Below, piece after piece: positions 1 through 11,286 of a DNA stretch of 64,000 nucleotides (its first letter is position 1; each line of letters opens with the position of its first letter). Origin of the DNA: Deinandra increscens subsp. villosa. Its lineage: Eukaryota; Streptophyta; Magnoliopsida; Asterales; Asteraceae. Below the pieces are notes generated by a model. The model saw only the letters and a program-made list of their open reading frames with translations, did no database searches and had not been told where the DNA came from. The stretch spans positions 20,996,483 to 21,060,482 of the forward strand of contig JBCNJP010000020.1 in NCBI GenBank assembly GCA_039602395.1, given 5' to 3'. The translations under genes were made by a program, and so were the position numbers.

Positions 1-609
1 TGCGTGCCTCTGATGATGTTCTGGATCTCGCGGGCAAAATACTCATGTACGAGTTTGGGGATAGCATCTCGCAAAGAGTACCTCTGATGATGTTCGTTGG
101 TAATCATAGTTAAAATTAACCAATTAGAAAAAAAAATGAAAAATGATGAAAAAAAGAAAAGAAAAAAGAAAAGAAAAAAAAAGGAAAAAAAATAGCAAAT
201 TAGAAAAATAAATGCTCAAAAACTTCGCATCCATCTATTCCATCATTCTGTGGACATATGAGTATCTAGTTTGAAGGCGGGTGGGGAAAATTTAAATATA
301 TCATCTTAAATACCCTTTGCTTTGACTGAATTTGATTCGGAACTAGATTGAACTTGAACTTTCTGAATGTGGGACACATAGACAGACTGATACACTATAT
401 TCGGTAAATTATATAAGCACTTTGGGGGCGATACAAAAGGTCAGTGGTTGGGTTTAGTCGGACCGAAATACTGGCAATTGCAGTTAGTCTATGTGATTAC
501 ATTAGGGTTGTGGAATTGATTTGGTGGATGAGTTAAAAGGTAAATGATTTTGAGATTGATTTCCCAATTATGATTCCATGGCGGTTTTTCCGAGACGGAA
601 AAAGATAAG
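1..609 (+). mobile_element. 3' internal remnant of a Ty3/gypsy-type LTR retrotransposon
   Basis: No open frame survives. The stretch ends in a purine-rich tract (about 594-609) directly before a TG that opens an LTR-like block. That is how the polypurine tract and 3' LTR are arranged in plant Athila/Tat-type elements. A long A/G-rich run lies at 127-215. The rest is degenerate. The assignment rests on the junction, not on coding sequence. Confidence 0.45.
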
Positions 610-1808
610 TGTGGGGATGTGATGTGAGTATATTTTATACCGGTTTCTTACAATTAATTCTATAAATTTAATGGTTATAATATATTAATTCGCATTATAT
701 TTCCTACATTTTATACTTTATGTGTTTTGAGTTTATTTGTCATAGGTGATGCATTTTGAGTTGTTTTACAAGAATTGGAGAATTGAAGGTCAAAAAACCC
801 GAGCTTTGGAGGATTAATCTAGTGAAGAAAAGTTGGTTCGTGAAGGCTCGGAGTGTTCGGGAGTGTATTAGAAGTTGCTTGGGCTTTGGAATAATTCAAG
901 TGGATCAAAATATGAAGATTGGGCCTTGAAACAAGTTAATTGGGCTGGAAAATAGTGATTGGGCCAAAAATACCGAAGCCCAGGACCCCCAGAGTGTCGC
1001 GAGGAAAACTTACAAATCCCTCGTGACACGATCCGGGTCGATGTCGGCAGATTTTCGAGATTTTTGGTATTTGACGTATTTAAGCAGTTTTTAGGTTTTT
1101 TTCTAAAGGCACTTCGGCCAGAGCCGACCAGAACTCCCTAAAGACGAATTTTCTTCATAGTTTTCTTAGTTTTTAATCATTCGATGATGTTTGTGATGTC
1201 CGGCTAACAACCGGTGATTACTTGGGTGAACGGTTAGTGTTTTTCTTGTTTCAATCTAGGGTTTCAATCATTAGATAGAATTTTTGATATGTGACAATTA
1301 TTAATTCTAGTGTTTGTTTGATTAATTGATTCTGATTGTTTGTCGTGTACGTACCCCCCGCTCCCGGACTACCTCTTTGAGCATAGCTCTAGGACTATAC
1401 TTAGTATGTGCATGGTAGATAATTGTTTGGGTTGGTTAAACAAGAACACAATCATGTCTATGTGATTTCTAGGTTAAATTCCCGAAGAGAGAAACTAGTA
1501 ATTCGCTAACCCGGATCCTAAGTAATTGCTTTTTAGTAATATAAGAAAAATCCATCAATTGCTAGTTAGATAATTTAGTGTTAAACAATTTAGTGTTAAG
1601 GTAATCAAACTCAATCAAAACAGCTAAGAGGCAACTTTTTATATTTTCAGTATTTAGGTTTAGTTTAGTTAATCTAGGTTAGTGATAGTAACTTAGGTTA
1701 GATAATTAGAGTCGCTAATAACCACCAACTCCCTTGGTTCGATACCCTAGCTTGCCCTACTACAGTTTAAGTTAGGTATTTGTGTAGCGGTCACGACACC
1801 CGTTATCA
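610..1808 (+). mobile_element. LTR of a gypsy (Athila/Tat-like) retrotransposon
   Basis: A 1.2 kb block starts TGTGGGGATG and ends CCGTTATCA, so it has TG...CA ends. It holds an imperfect inverted pair near 993-1030 (GTGTCGCGAGG and CCTCGTGACAC). The 5 bp flanks differ (ATAAG before, ACCTG after), so this is not a clean solo LTR. It reads best as the 3' LTR of the element whose internal remnant is 1-609. The short AATTCGCTAACCC string also occurs in a second LTR-like fragment at 9744-10650. Confidence 0.5.
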
Positions 1809-2297
1809 ACCTGTCATTCGGTCTGTCGCCTGACGTACCTCCAGGCCCAATCAGCCATACAGACGGGGTTGATTTGACCTACCCGACCTATTGCCGGCCC
1901 AATGTGAATCTCCACCCGACTGTGAAATTTTTTTTGAAAATTCAAAAGTTAATCTTAATGATTAATATTTTTTTAACTTTCATTTGTTTATAAATTTTAA
2001 TTTCAAATTCAATTTCTTTATATTTTAATTCCTTTAAATTTTAATTCCTTTAAATTTTAGTATCTTTAGTTTTCAATTTCTTCAAATTTAAATTCAAATT
2101 TCAACTAATTTCGCTAACCATACGGCCCCTTAGATGACCAATTATCGTTTAGAAAAAAATAAAATAAAATTCACTCTTACTTTGGGTTGCTTGAAGCTTA
2201 AGAAAACTTTATTCGGTACTTGATCTTTGACTTGTCGGATTGGAGTTAAACATATAAACCACCTAGTGAAGGAACAATCGTTGAACATCTTGCGTCA
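1809..2297. other. Intergenic, no gene seen
   Basis: AT-rich sequence between the LTR and the CACTA element. It shows repeated TTTAATTCCTTTAAATTTT-like strings around 2015-2070 and nothing coding. Confidence 0.6.
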
Positions 2298-2300
2298 AAA

Positions 2301-2680
2301 CACTAGTACAAAACTGATTTTAAACAACGGTCCAAAAAATATAAACAACGGTTATACTACAGAATTTTTTAATTCAATAATATTTAATATCAATTACAAC
2401 GGTTAAACAAAAAGCGTTGTATATAATAGGTTTTAAACAACCGGACAAGATATATCTTTTAATTCAAAAAAAATGAATAAAATAAAATATTTTAAACAAC
2501 GGTTTAAGATGCTGAAATTTTTAATTAAATAATTTTTAACATTAATTACGAGGAAAAATAAGTGCGTATAGGTTTTACACAACGCACAAACAAATTAATG
2601 TTTTAAACAACGGTTCATGATTTATTTATTAATTCAAAAAGAATAAAATAAAATATTTATAACAACGGTTATATTTTTTA
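2301..2680 (+). repeat. CACTA left terminal inverted repeat and subterminal repeats
   Basis: The terminal CACTA sequence is followed by about eight copies of (TTT)AAACAACGG or close variants, at roughly 2321, 2342, 2397, 2434, 2493, 2603 and 2663. In En/Spm, short subterminal repeats bind the element's TNPA protein. That these copies do the same here is inference. Confidence 0.8.
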
Positions 2681-4091
2681 ACTCAACCTTTATCTTATAT
2701 TATAATATAAATTTAAATTTAAATATATTATATATCACGATCCACTATTTTTTATTTTCTAAATTATGTTAATCTACGTTTAGATATCTATTTAATTATT
2801 TTATTAGTATTAAAATAAATTATCTTCACATTTTTATGGCTTTTATCTTATTAGAATATGTTAATCTTCTACTTTTAAATATTGTATTTCAACCTATATA
2901 TATTTTATGTTTTCTTCTAATAAGGTTCATTCATTCTCATCTTTAGAATTTTTTTTTAGTTATTAAAGTCACCTATGTCTCCGCTCTCATTCAAGAATCA
3001 AGACTATTCGAGATTAACTTTTTGAAGTTAGATTCTCTCATATTAGTGGTGGTGATTAATTTTAAACTTATATTTCTTACTTATTACTATTAATAATTCT
3101 GATAATTCTATCGTTCCAAACGTAGCGTTCAAACTCATATTATTAGCTTAGTTATTTGTTCTGATTTTTATTTTTGATTTCAGGCTTGACATATTTGTTT
3201 TTCTTCTCTATTTTTGTGATTATTAGAGAAGCAACACCCACAAATTATTAAAGGTAATATCATTATCTTTTTTTTATTATATTTCATATTTATTTCTTCG
3301 CATATATATGTTTATAGTAATAGCATATTTTTAAATAGATCTAGAATCTTTTTAGCTTATACCTCGTAGAATTAATAATACTAGATATTAGTTTTGGATC
3401 GTCTTGTTTTATGTATGTTTTTTATTATTTTGAAATACTTACGGGAGTTGATGAAAAATTTTGCCGACTTTTTCTTAAATGTCATCTCGATCGAACAATT
3501 AAAAATAAGTTAGGATCCACGATCTTAGATTATATAAAAATAAGATTATTCTATCTCTAAGCCATATGGTTCAAATAAATAGAAAATATTAATCTTTATA
3601 ATTCAAGGTGTTTAAGGAATCAAGGTAATAAGTATAATAACAAATTAATATTTAACAATTAAAAAATAGTTTAAACTTTTCGATTTTGAAAGTTACACCC
3701 TCATAATAAATAAATAGTGGAGTTTGTTTTAAATTAAATAAATATTATAGTAAAAATATATATATAATTGTGTTAAGCTATACTTTGTTTTTTTTAATCT
3801 TGCTTTATAAATTTAAATATATAAAATATAATATAAAATATATACTTCTATACCACAAGCCTTTTACTTGATATACTAAACAAAAGCCTTATATTTTATT
3901 TTAAATTAAAACATTTTGATGTATGCTAGGTTTAGAAAACGTATTTCTATTTTTAACAACGGTAAAGATTTATTTTGATTTTTTCATTTTTAATCAAACG
4001 GGTTATTATATATGATTATATTCTGATTTTTTTTTTAATTTAAGTTGTTTATTTCTTTTGCAAGTTTAATTTTCTTTTAAAACATACAAAT

Positions 4092-4180
4092 ACTACGGTG
4101 GATATATTATTTTAAATTTATCGTATTAATGATTTACAACGGTGGATATATTATTTTAAATTTATTGTATTAATGATTTA
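4092..4180 (+). repeat. 44 bp tandem duplication inside the CACTA element
   Basis: Two adjacent copies of a 44 bp unit starting ACGGTGGATATATTATTTTA, with one or two differences. The unit begins with a subterminal-type ACGG motif. Confidence 0.8.
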
Positions 4181-4604
4181 AAGATAATCTATCTTTACAT
4201 TTTGATGGGTTTTTTTTAAAGATTATATTAAACATATGAATATTGTTACATAAATATTGTTATAGCCTTATATTGAAATTAAATATAAATTAAGATATAA
4301 ATTTATATCGGCTAGATTATATTCCTTTTGTTCTAACCTCGTGCATCGCACGGTTGGGATTTTAAAAAATATGTATCGTACGGTTGTGGTTTTAAAAAAA
4401 TTAATAATGGTAATAGAGTACAAAAACTGTAATTAAATTATGGAACTTGTATAAAATAGAAACCAGTTAAAGTAAAAAGAGAATAACATCTAAAATTTAT
4501 AAACTAAATTTGAAATCAAATAAATAATTTTTTTTAATTTAAACTGTAATTTAGTAATTAAATAATTGGTTATTAAATAATTTAGGAGACAATAAATAAA
4601 AAGT

Positions 4605-4607
<3 letters not shown>

Positions 4608-4639
<32 letters not shown>
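4608..4639. repeat. (TA)n microsatellite
   Basis: Uninterrupted TA dinucleotides of about 32 bp. Confidence 0.95.
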
Positions 4640-4804
4640 CTTTTCTGTTAATAGTAAAATAATTGTTTTCAAATAATTAATTAATTATGATGGTGATTAA
4701 CACTACAATAAATATCTTTTATTTATTGACATTAAAATACAAATAATTGATTAATTTGGATGATGATAATTCCTACAATAAATACTTTTTTTTTAATTGT
4801 CATT

Positions 4805-4942
4805 GAAATACAAAATGTAAAAAATAAGAGGGGATGATTTGGGAGGGAAAATAATTATGAGGTGAATTATGGTGGAAATACAAAAAGTAAAAGTAAGAGG
4901 GGATGATTGGGAGGGAAAATAATTGTGAGGTGGAATATGGTG
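4805..4942 (+). repeat. About 70 bp tandem duplication
   Basis: Two copies of a unit running from GAAATACAAAA through AAGAGGGGATGAT to GGTG, starting near 4805 and 4875. They differ by small indels. Confidence 0.75.
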
Positions 4943-5044
4943 ATGTCATGTGTCCTAAAACTTTTCTTTTATATAAGAATATGATATATATCTGTCTGTG
5001 TGTGAATTTATATTGCTTTTTTTTAATTTATTGTTAAATTTTAG

Positions 5045-5512
5045 ATGGATCGTAGTCACTGGATGTATAAAATTGGACGTATTCACCAATCATATTTGCT
5101 TGGCGTGCAAAATTTTCTGAAGATTGCTGAAGATGATCGTGTGATAAAAGGAAAAGAGTCAATTTTATGTCCTTGTATGGAATGCAAAAATTTCAAGGAA
5201 TTCGAAGATAAAAAAGATATTGAGTATCATCTGCTTAGACATGGTTATATGTATAACTACACTTGTTGGTCAAGACATGGGGAATCAATTGCTAGTTGCA
5301 GCACAACATCAACTAGTATGAACACCAACGATGATGAGAACAACGATCCGTACACTGTTAATGATAATGATAATATCAATCGGGGCAATAATGACTTAAG
5401 TGGCATGTTCAGTAATTGTGGAAGTAGTATTGGTGACAATGATCAAGAAAAGCTACAACAGATGTTTGTCGATTCAGAAAAACCGCTATATGCTGGTTGT
5501 GAGAACTTCTCT
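5045..5512 (+). pseudogene. CACTA TNP2-like transposase, N-terminal exon (interrupted)
   Basis: The frame opens with MDRSHWMYKIGRI and carries the transposase-associated domain seen at the start of CACTA TNP2-like transposases. Zinc-ligand-type residues are in CPCMECKNF (about residues 42-50) and a conserved LLRHGYM follows near residue 65. An acidic, Asn/Asp-rich linker follows. The reading then runs through LYAGCENFS, a conserved lead into the next domain, and is cut at 5512 by a solo LTR. The protein resumes in frame at 9626. In intact relatives this exon leads to a catalytic transposase core, which is missing here. Confidence 0.85.
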
Positions 5513-8500
5513 TGTAACACCTCGCACAAAACCAGGTCAACCCTTGTCACTTTGACTTTGATTAGCGTTAATTAATCCATATTTAATTGTCATTATGTGC
5601 TAATTATGTGTTTATCTTAGTTTATATATATTAGAACATATATATAAATCATTGCATGCTTAAAATAATTCCCGAGTTTGTATCCGTTGCAAATCATTTG
5701 AAACCTAGTAAAACCATTCGTTATTAAATGGAACCTTTGTAACAAAACTATATATATATAAAATGGTACTTTTATATATATTTTACCCAAATTTCGTCAC
5801 GACATTTTGTCACGACAAAACTTTTAAAAATATTAGTTTTTCTCTTCGAGGTTATTCAAGACTTGTAATTCCAAAATCCTTTGTCAGGATACTTTCCTCA
5901 AAACATCAACCAAATTGATTCCTTTAAACAACCGAAAAACCTTAGTGGGCCTTGTAAGCCCAACAGTCGCAAACGAACTCCGTTCGTCACCAAAATTTAC
6001 CCGAACACTCGTGACATCGTTACGAACGTTTCGACACTTTTCGTTTCTCCATAACCCGACCCGTTTGGAAGCCCAATTACCGGCCCATTAACCCGACCCT
6101 TTCCTTTATTCCTTGCGGCCCACTAACCCAACCCGATCCCTTTGGCCCGCAACCGAACCCAACCCCAGCCCGACCCAGCCCACCTACGACCCAGCCCGGC
6201 CCGCTGACCCGCACCCAACCCGACCCGCCCCTGTTCGGCCTAGACCGCCGCCGAACCCGGCCCGATCCCCTTTCCGGCCCAAAATGAAACCCGGCCCGGT
6301 TTCTTTTCTTTGTGGGTTACGACCCAACCAAAAACCCACCCTATTTAATTTCTTTTTTTAGCCCAAATCTTTTATATAATTTTAACCCAACTAGTTTTTA
6401 TAATTAAAACCCATCACCTTTGTAGTTTTTATAAAAACTAAAATTAGTGTTTAATCTCCAAACTTTTTATAAACACTAATCCATTATATTTAAGTCAACC
6501 CATGGACTTTTATAAATTTATAAATCTTTAAAACCCTTTCAATTTTTATAAAAGTCTCCATCTTTTATACAAAATCACCAACAACTTAATTTCTTTGATT
6601 TTAATTAATCAAAATTAAAAGTAATTAAGGGTTATTAACCAAAGGTTAATAAATCAACTTTTGAGTATATAAGAGAGGCTTGGGGTCTCACTTTCCCTTG
6701 CACCTCCCTAAAGAACTCTCCTCTCCACCTCTTTCCCTCTCTAAAAACCGGCCACCGCCGCCCTCCTCCCTTGCGCCGCCGGCCGGCCACCGCCGGACCA
6801 CCACCCGCCGCCGCCGGAGAAGCCCGAAGCCGCCGGAAAACCCCATCCTCCTCCTCTTTCCACGGTTTCAATCCTACACCCCTTGTGAGTCATTTAAACC
6901 TCCTTTTTACTTATGTTTTTCACCCAACATCACCTACAAGTCTTGAGATCAAAAACCTATCTTTTCTTTTTCTATTTTATGCAAGACACTTGGTCCTTCA
7001 AGAGTCTAGACCTAACCATTCTTCTTCTAACCCTCTAATCACCAACACTTGGGTGGAATAATACAAGTGACTTGATCTAACAAGTCTTGGTGTTCTTAGG
7101 GACTTAAAGTAGCCATTACTTGGGACTTTGCATTTGAGAAATCTTATGAAAGTATCATGCAAGGATCTAGATCATTTTAACCAACAACCTTTACATTTCA
7201 TGTCATTTACTTTACTTGCATCTACATTTCAAGTATTTACATTATCTTAGTCCTAACACTTTGTGTTAGTTGATTTGTTCAAGTTCTTGAACATAAAGGT
7301 CCTAGCACTTTGCTAGTAGATTTATTTACATTACTTACGTTTACATTTGTTTAACTTATGTTAACAAACTAACTAGTAACATCTAGACAAAAGACTTATG
7401 TAACTAGTTAAAACATAATGTTATAATCTTTAAATCTTATAAATCACAAGGTTTACATTGGACAAAAATGGATGATCATGGACTTAAGTTTTATAAAACA
7501 TGGACTTATAAAACTTAACTAAGTTAATAACTTAGTAAAAATACAAGAAACTTTTATAAATAAAAGTCATTTTGTAACTCAAAGATTCTTGGAAAGTCTT
7601 AACCAAAAGTTTATTTCTTAAACTTATCATTTATAAAATATGTCACATTTTATAAAAAGAAAGTCACCAAAGACCAAGACTTGATGTGTTGGTGAATTTA
7701 ATTCACCAAAACACAAAAATAGTTTGTTTATTTTTACTAAATCTAGTAAAAATACATTTAATAACCTTCTCATTAATAACAATCATTTGGACTTAAATGC
7801 TTAGATTTTTATACTTAAAATGACTAGTCATAAATGTTCAAACTTTCCCTAAAAAGACTAGTTATAAACTAGATGATTTTTATAAGTTATAACATGTTTT
7901 AAGACATAAAAATCATGGAAATACGTCCACGGATCAGATCTGATTCCGTCGACATTTTACAAAATATTTTCAAGTTTCTAAATGAACCAAAGCGACCTAA
8001 ACGTTGAAACGTCGCTTAGGGAGAAAACCGGGATCAAAACGGTTAACTACGCGACTAGAAAACGTAGTTTTGGTAACGTTATTTAAGAACCGACCAAGAA
8101 AATATTTCTAAACTTATAAACGACTTTAGGGAATAATATTAAGAAAATCTTAAACTTGTATAAAGTCCAAATGCGTTAAAAACTATTCTACAAACTTAAA
8201 CCGGTGACTACGATCTCTAAAAAAATTATAAATAAATATTTTGTCTTAAAATATTTATGGAACTTTCCAAGTAATCGTTTTAACTTGAGAAGTTATTGTT
8301 TACAATTATTAAACGTCATCAAATTTTTATTAATTTAAACCACGACGTTAAACGTTTTCGACAAACTAATAATTATATTTGCACATATAATTATTCTCCC
8401 AAAAACATCCATACACTTTTATTTTATTAAAAGTTGACCAATTTAACCATCCAATGACTTGTGTATTTATAAAATTCTTTTATAAATTATTCGATTAATA

Positions 8501-9625
8501 CAAAAACTTGTATTAACTTATGATCCAATCAATTTATTATTTTCCGAAAATAATAAAGCTTTGTCTAGTATTTTTGCCTAAGTACTTATATATTTATTTG
8601 AACAATAAATATTAACCGGATGGACTTTTCCTAAATATACAAACGGGACATTATTATCAAGACTTGACCGGTGTCGTTGGGTGACGGAAACGTTACTCAA
8701 TGATCAAAGACCTTATACATGCAACTTGTTTATTTATACTTATTAGGACGTTACGTGCTTTCGTCCGGACTTTCCATTTCACGTGCATTATCATTTCACC
8801 TTGCTTGAGGTGAGTCTCACGGCCCCTTTCCTTTAAATTGTTTTAATACTTTGGGGGAGAAATCATGAATCAAAACTGTTTTATACTTGATATATCGGTC
8901 GGACTGTAACTTGCCGTATGATTAAATGTTCTTTACTTACCCTACAAATGAGTACATTTCGTTACATAACGAATTGTCACAAATCCCACTATTAATTGAA
9001 TTTGATTAGTTTTGTTCGAAACGGTAACTAGTGAATAGATCTATTTGGGTTAACAACCCTACTTGATTGGTAGCTCCAATCCCGACGTGTGCATTTGTCG
9101 AGTAGTACACGCCAGTTATTATTGTTCCATTTCAGTATCTTTAGGGAAGATGCTACGAGTGGGTAAATCTGTTAGTTTCAAATTCAAAGTTCATTGTTAA
9201 TCATTACATCACGGTGACCATCATTTATCTTGTATGCTTTAAATCTTTTACAAAACTGTTTGTAGAGTCTTAAACCTGTGAACTCACCAACTTTATGTTG
9301 ACCCTTTTAAGCTCATGATTTCTCAGGTAACTAGATGACGAACGCGGTGCAAACGGGTATTCTGAACTCTATCGGACCTCTTGCTCACGATGGAATCATA
9401 GCCCCTTTATCATTTATCAACTTTTCAAGTATCTTAAGTATTATCGTTAAAGACATCTTTTATTATTATTGCAATTTGTAAGACAATGTCATTATCACCA
9501 CATTTTCCGCTGCAATCTAAATGACGTATTGTTATCTTTATTATATTTACAAATTGTTCTATGTATCCACGACTATGATTTCATGACGTCACACGCCTCC
9601 GTTCCCGAAAGTTCAGGGTGTGACA
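5513..9625. mobile_element. 4.1 kb solo LTR inserted in the transposase gene
   Basis: The insert begins TGTAACACC and ends GGTGTGACA, which are complementary LTR-type ends. It is flanked by an exact 5 bp duplication TCTCT (5508-5512 and 9626-9630), and removing it restores the transposase reading (ENFS joined to KLSAVLKLF). No gag or pol frame and no second LTR copy are seen inside, so a solo LTR fits best. A TATATAAG box lies at 6666 with C-rich downstream sequence. Size and ends suggest a large-LTR gypsy (Tekay-like) family, but that is inference. A LARD-type non-coding element is the alternative. Confidence 0.8.
6666..6673 (+). promoter_or_regulatory. TATA box of the solo LTR
   Basis: TATATAAG followed about 30 bp later by a pyrimidine-rich stretch, as at an LTR transcription start. 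This suggests the LTR reads left to right. Activity cannot be judged from sequence. Confidence 0.45.
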
Positions 9626-9743
9626 TCTCTAAACTTAGTGCTGTACTGAAATTGTTCAACCTAAAGTCAAACTACGGGTGGAGTGATAAGAGTTTTACAA
9701 GTTTATTAGAGATTTTGCATGACATGCTTCCCAAAGAACCAAG
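9626..9743 (+). pseudogene. CACTA TNP2-like transposase, middle fragment
   Basis: After the 5 bp duplication the transposase frame continues as SKLSAVLKLFNLKSNYGW, then SDKSFTSLLEILHDMLPKEP. This is the conserved stretch just before the catalytic domain in TNP2-like proteins. The expected continuation (the ASTYEAKK-like region and the Transposase_21 catalytic core) is absent. From about 9744 the sequence is an unrelated antisense LTR fragment. Confidence 0.8.
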
Positions 9744-10304
9744 GTTTTCACTAACAACCTAAACAGTGATTAACTAATTCGCTAACCCTATCAATTACAA
9801 ACACAAAGTCACGCAATCGATTACTCAACCCAAACCGAAAGACATTCGCAGATTGAGCAGTTAAGATTATTATTTACAACCCTAATTCATGTATCCATAC
9901 GCATTAACCAGTAAATTAATAGTCTTTTACTAAAACATCAACCCAACATATGAAATCCAATAAACCGAGAAAAATCACAAACGTCAAATATTCATCATAC
10001 GGCCTAGGTAGCACTAGTTGCTTAGCCTAGGATCATGGTCCAGTCAAAAATACATAATAAAACTGAATCTCTAACAGAAATCATGGTCTAAACAAAGTAA
10101 CAAACACAAAACAAGAGTTTAGATGGAAAACCGACACGCAACCGGAGTCGAATGATTGATCCCCCTTCTTCTCTCTTGAATTCTGACCCTCTCTGGCTCT
10201 GGAAATCGCCTAAAATTCGTCTGGAACGGCAGCAGGTCGAAAAGTGACGAATAGAAACCCTAATATCGAATTTATATCGATTAAGCAATTTCTGCGGGTT
10301 TTAG

Positions 10305-10329
10305 ACCTCCAAGCGTATCGCTTGGAGGT
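10305..10329. repeat. Perfect hairpin with GCGTATCGC core
   Basis: ACCTCCAAGCG, a 3-base TAT loop, then CGCTTGGAGGT: 11 bp perfect arms. The GCGATACGC core recurs near 10343 and 10422 and in the second hairpin at 10444. Confidence 0.9.
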
Positions 10330-10443
10330 GTGTTCTCTCTAGGCGATACGCTTACCGCCCATGCCGCGACAAAACAGTCGGGTTTCACCGACTTTGACTT
10401 CCCTTGACTTTCCCGTCCATGCGTATCGCGTAGAGATACTCAA

Positions 10444-10466
10444 GTCCCAGGCGATACGCCTGGGAC
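10444..10466. repeat. Second perfect hairpin with GCGATACGC core
   Basis: GTCCCAGGCG, ATA loop, CGCCTGGGAC: 10 bp perfect arms. The loop-proximal core is the same as in the hairpin at 10305, but the outer stem sequence is unrelated. Confidence 0.9.
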
Positions 10467-10659
10467 ATCTTGTTCAGCACTTGTCCTTTATTTTTCTTCT
10501 ATTCTTTCACATCTCTCTCGCGGCCTCGGGAATTCACCAAACTCTTGTAAAACTTGTGAAAACATAAATAAAAGACTCAAGGACCAAACTTAAATAAAAA
10601 CAATTTAAACCAAGCAAAACCGACTCAATTTGACTCAAAAACATAATAAAAGACATATG

Positions 10660-11286
10660 AAAACAGGATGTGTTTGCAACACATCATTGGGAAATGGGCC
10701 AGATTTCAGAGTAAAATCCTACCAAGGGTATGATATCAATGGTTATACATTTTACACCAAAAATCAAGATGATAAAAGTGTTATGCAAAATAGCGGTGTT
10801 ACACTAATAGCCTCAGCTTTAGAATTCAATGGAATGGATCATAATGCAAGATTAAAAATCGCCAAAGACTCATATTATGGTGTTATAGAAGAAATTTGGG
10901 AGTTAAATTATTTTTCATTCACTATACCTCTGTTTAAATGTAAGTGGGTCAATAATCGTTCGGGTGTTAAAGTTGATGAGCATGGTTTCACACTTGTCGA
11001 CCTAGCAACTAATGGGTATAAATCAGAACCATTCATTCTTGCAAGTCAAGCCACTCAAGTGTTTTTTGTCAAAGATCCGAGCAAACCAAGATACCACATA
11101 GTATTGCAAGGTAAACGACGTATTCTTGGTGTTGATCATGTTGTTGACGAGGAAGAATACAACCAGTTTGATGAGTTACCACCATTTTTTGTCCATATTC
11201 AACCGTTAAATGATCATGGAACTGCTGGTACCACATACTTACGATCCGACCACAATGAAGGAATATATATTGATAAAACAAGCTGA
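10660..11286 (+). pseudogene. CACTA TNP2-like transposase, C-terminal DUF4216 part
   Basis: The frame resumes at about GPDFRVKSYQGYDINGYTF and shows the DUF4216 pattern of CACTA transposases: NGYTFYTKNQD, QNSGVTL, YYGVIEEIWEL, a VPLFKCKW-like IPLFKCKWV, GVKVDEHGFTLVDL, then FILASQATQVFFVKDP. It ends in a stop after GIYIDKTS at 11286. A short further exon may follow after an acceptor at 11395, reading EDRKPIKVDNDLEDL. The domain looks undamaged, but it is cut off from its N-terminal half by the missing catalytic core. Confidence 0.85.

Larger units (their letters stand above)
4312..4987 (-). mobile_element. Possible degenerate Helitron on the minus strand
   Basis: Read on the minus strand, the block would start TCATATTCTTATATAAAAG after an A. 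It would end with a GTGCGATGCAC hairpin (near 4342-4354) followed about 25 bp later by CTAG (4312-4315). The base after CTAG is C, not the usual T, and the hairpin lies far from the end, so this call is weak. Confidence 0.3.
9744..10650 (-). mobile_element. Antisense LTR fragment (Athila/Tat-like) replacing the transposase core
   Basis: Read on the minus strand this block has LTR-like features: a GC-rich hairpin cluster, an AGGGTTTCTATTC-type leader, and the GGGTTAGCGAATTAGTTAA string that echoes AATTCGCTAACCC of the LTR at 610-1808. No clean TG...CA ends with a target duplication could be fixed, so the boundaries are approximate (right edge between 10570 and 10680). The transposase catalytic core is missing here, implying deletion as well as insertion. 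Confidence 0.5.

Noticed and set aside
6113..6361. Pro-rich open frame of 82 codons
   Set aside because: It lies in the C-rich part of the solo LTR, has repeated CCCGACCCAGCCC-type DNA and no domain. It is a composition effect.
6635..7061. Overlapping open frames on both strands
   Set aside because: They sit downstream of the LTR TATA box in a GC-rich leader. Both strands are open because of the CCG repeats, and no recognisable protein results.
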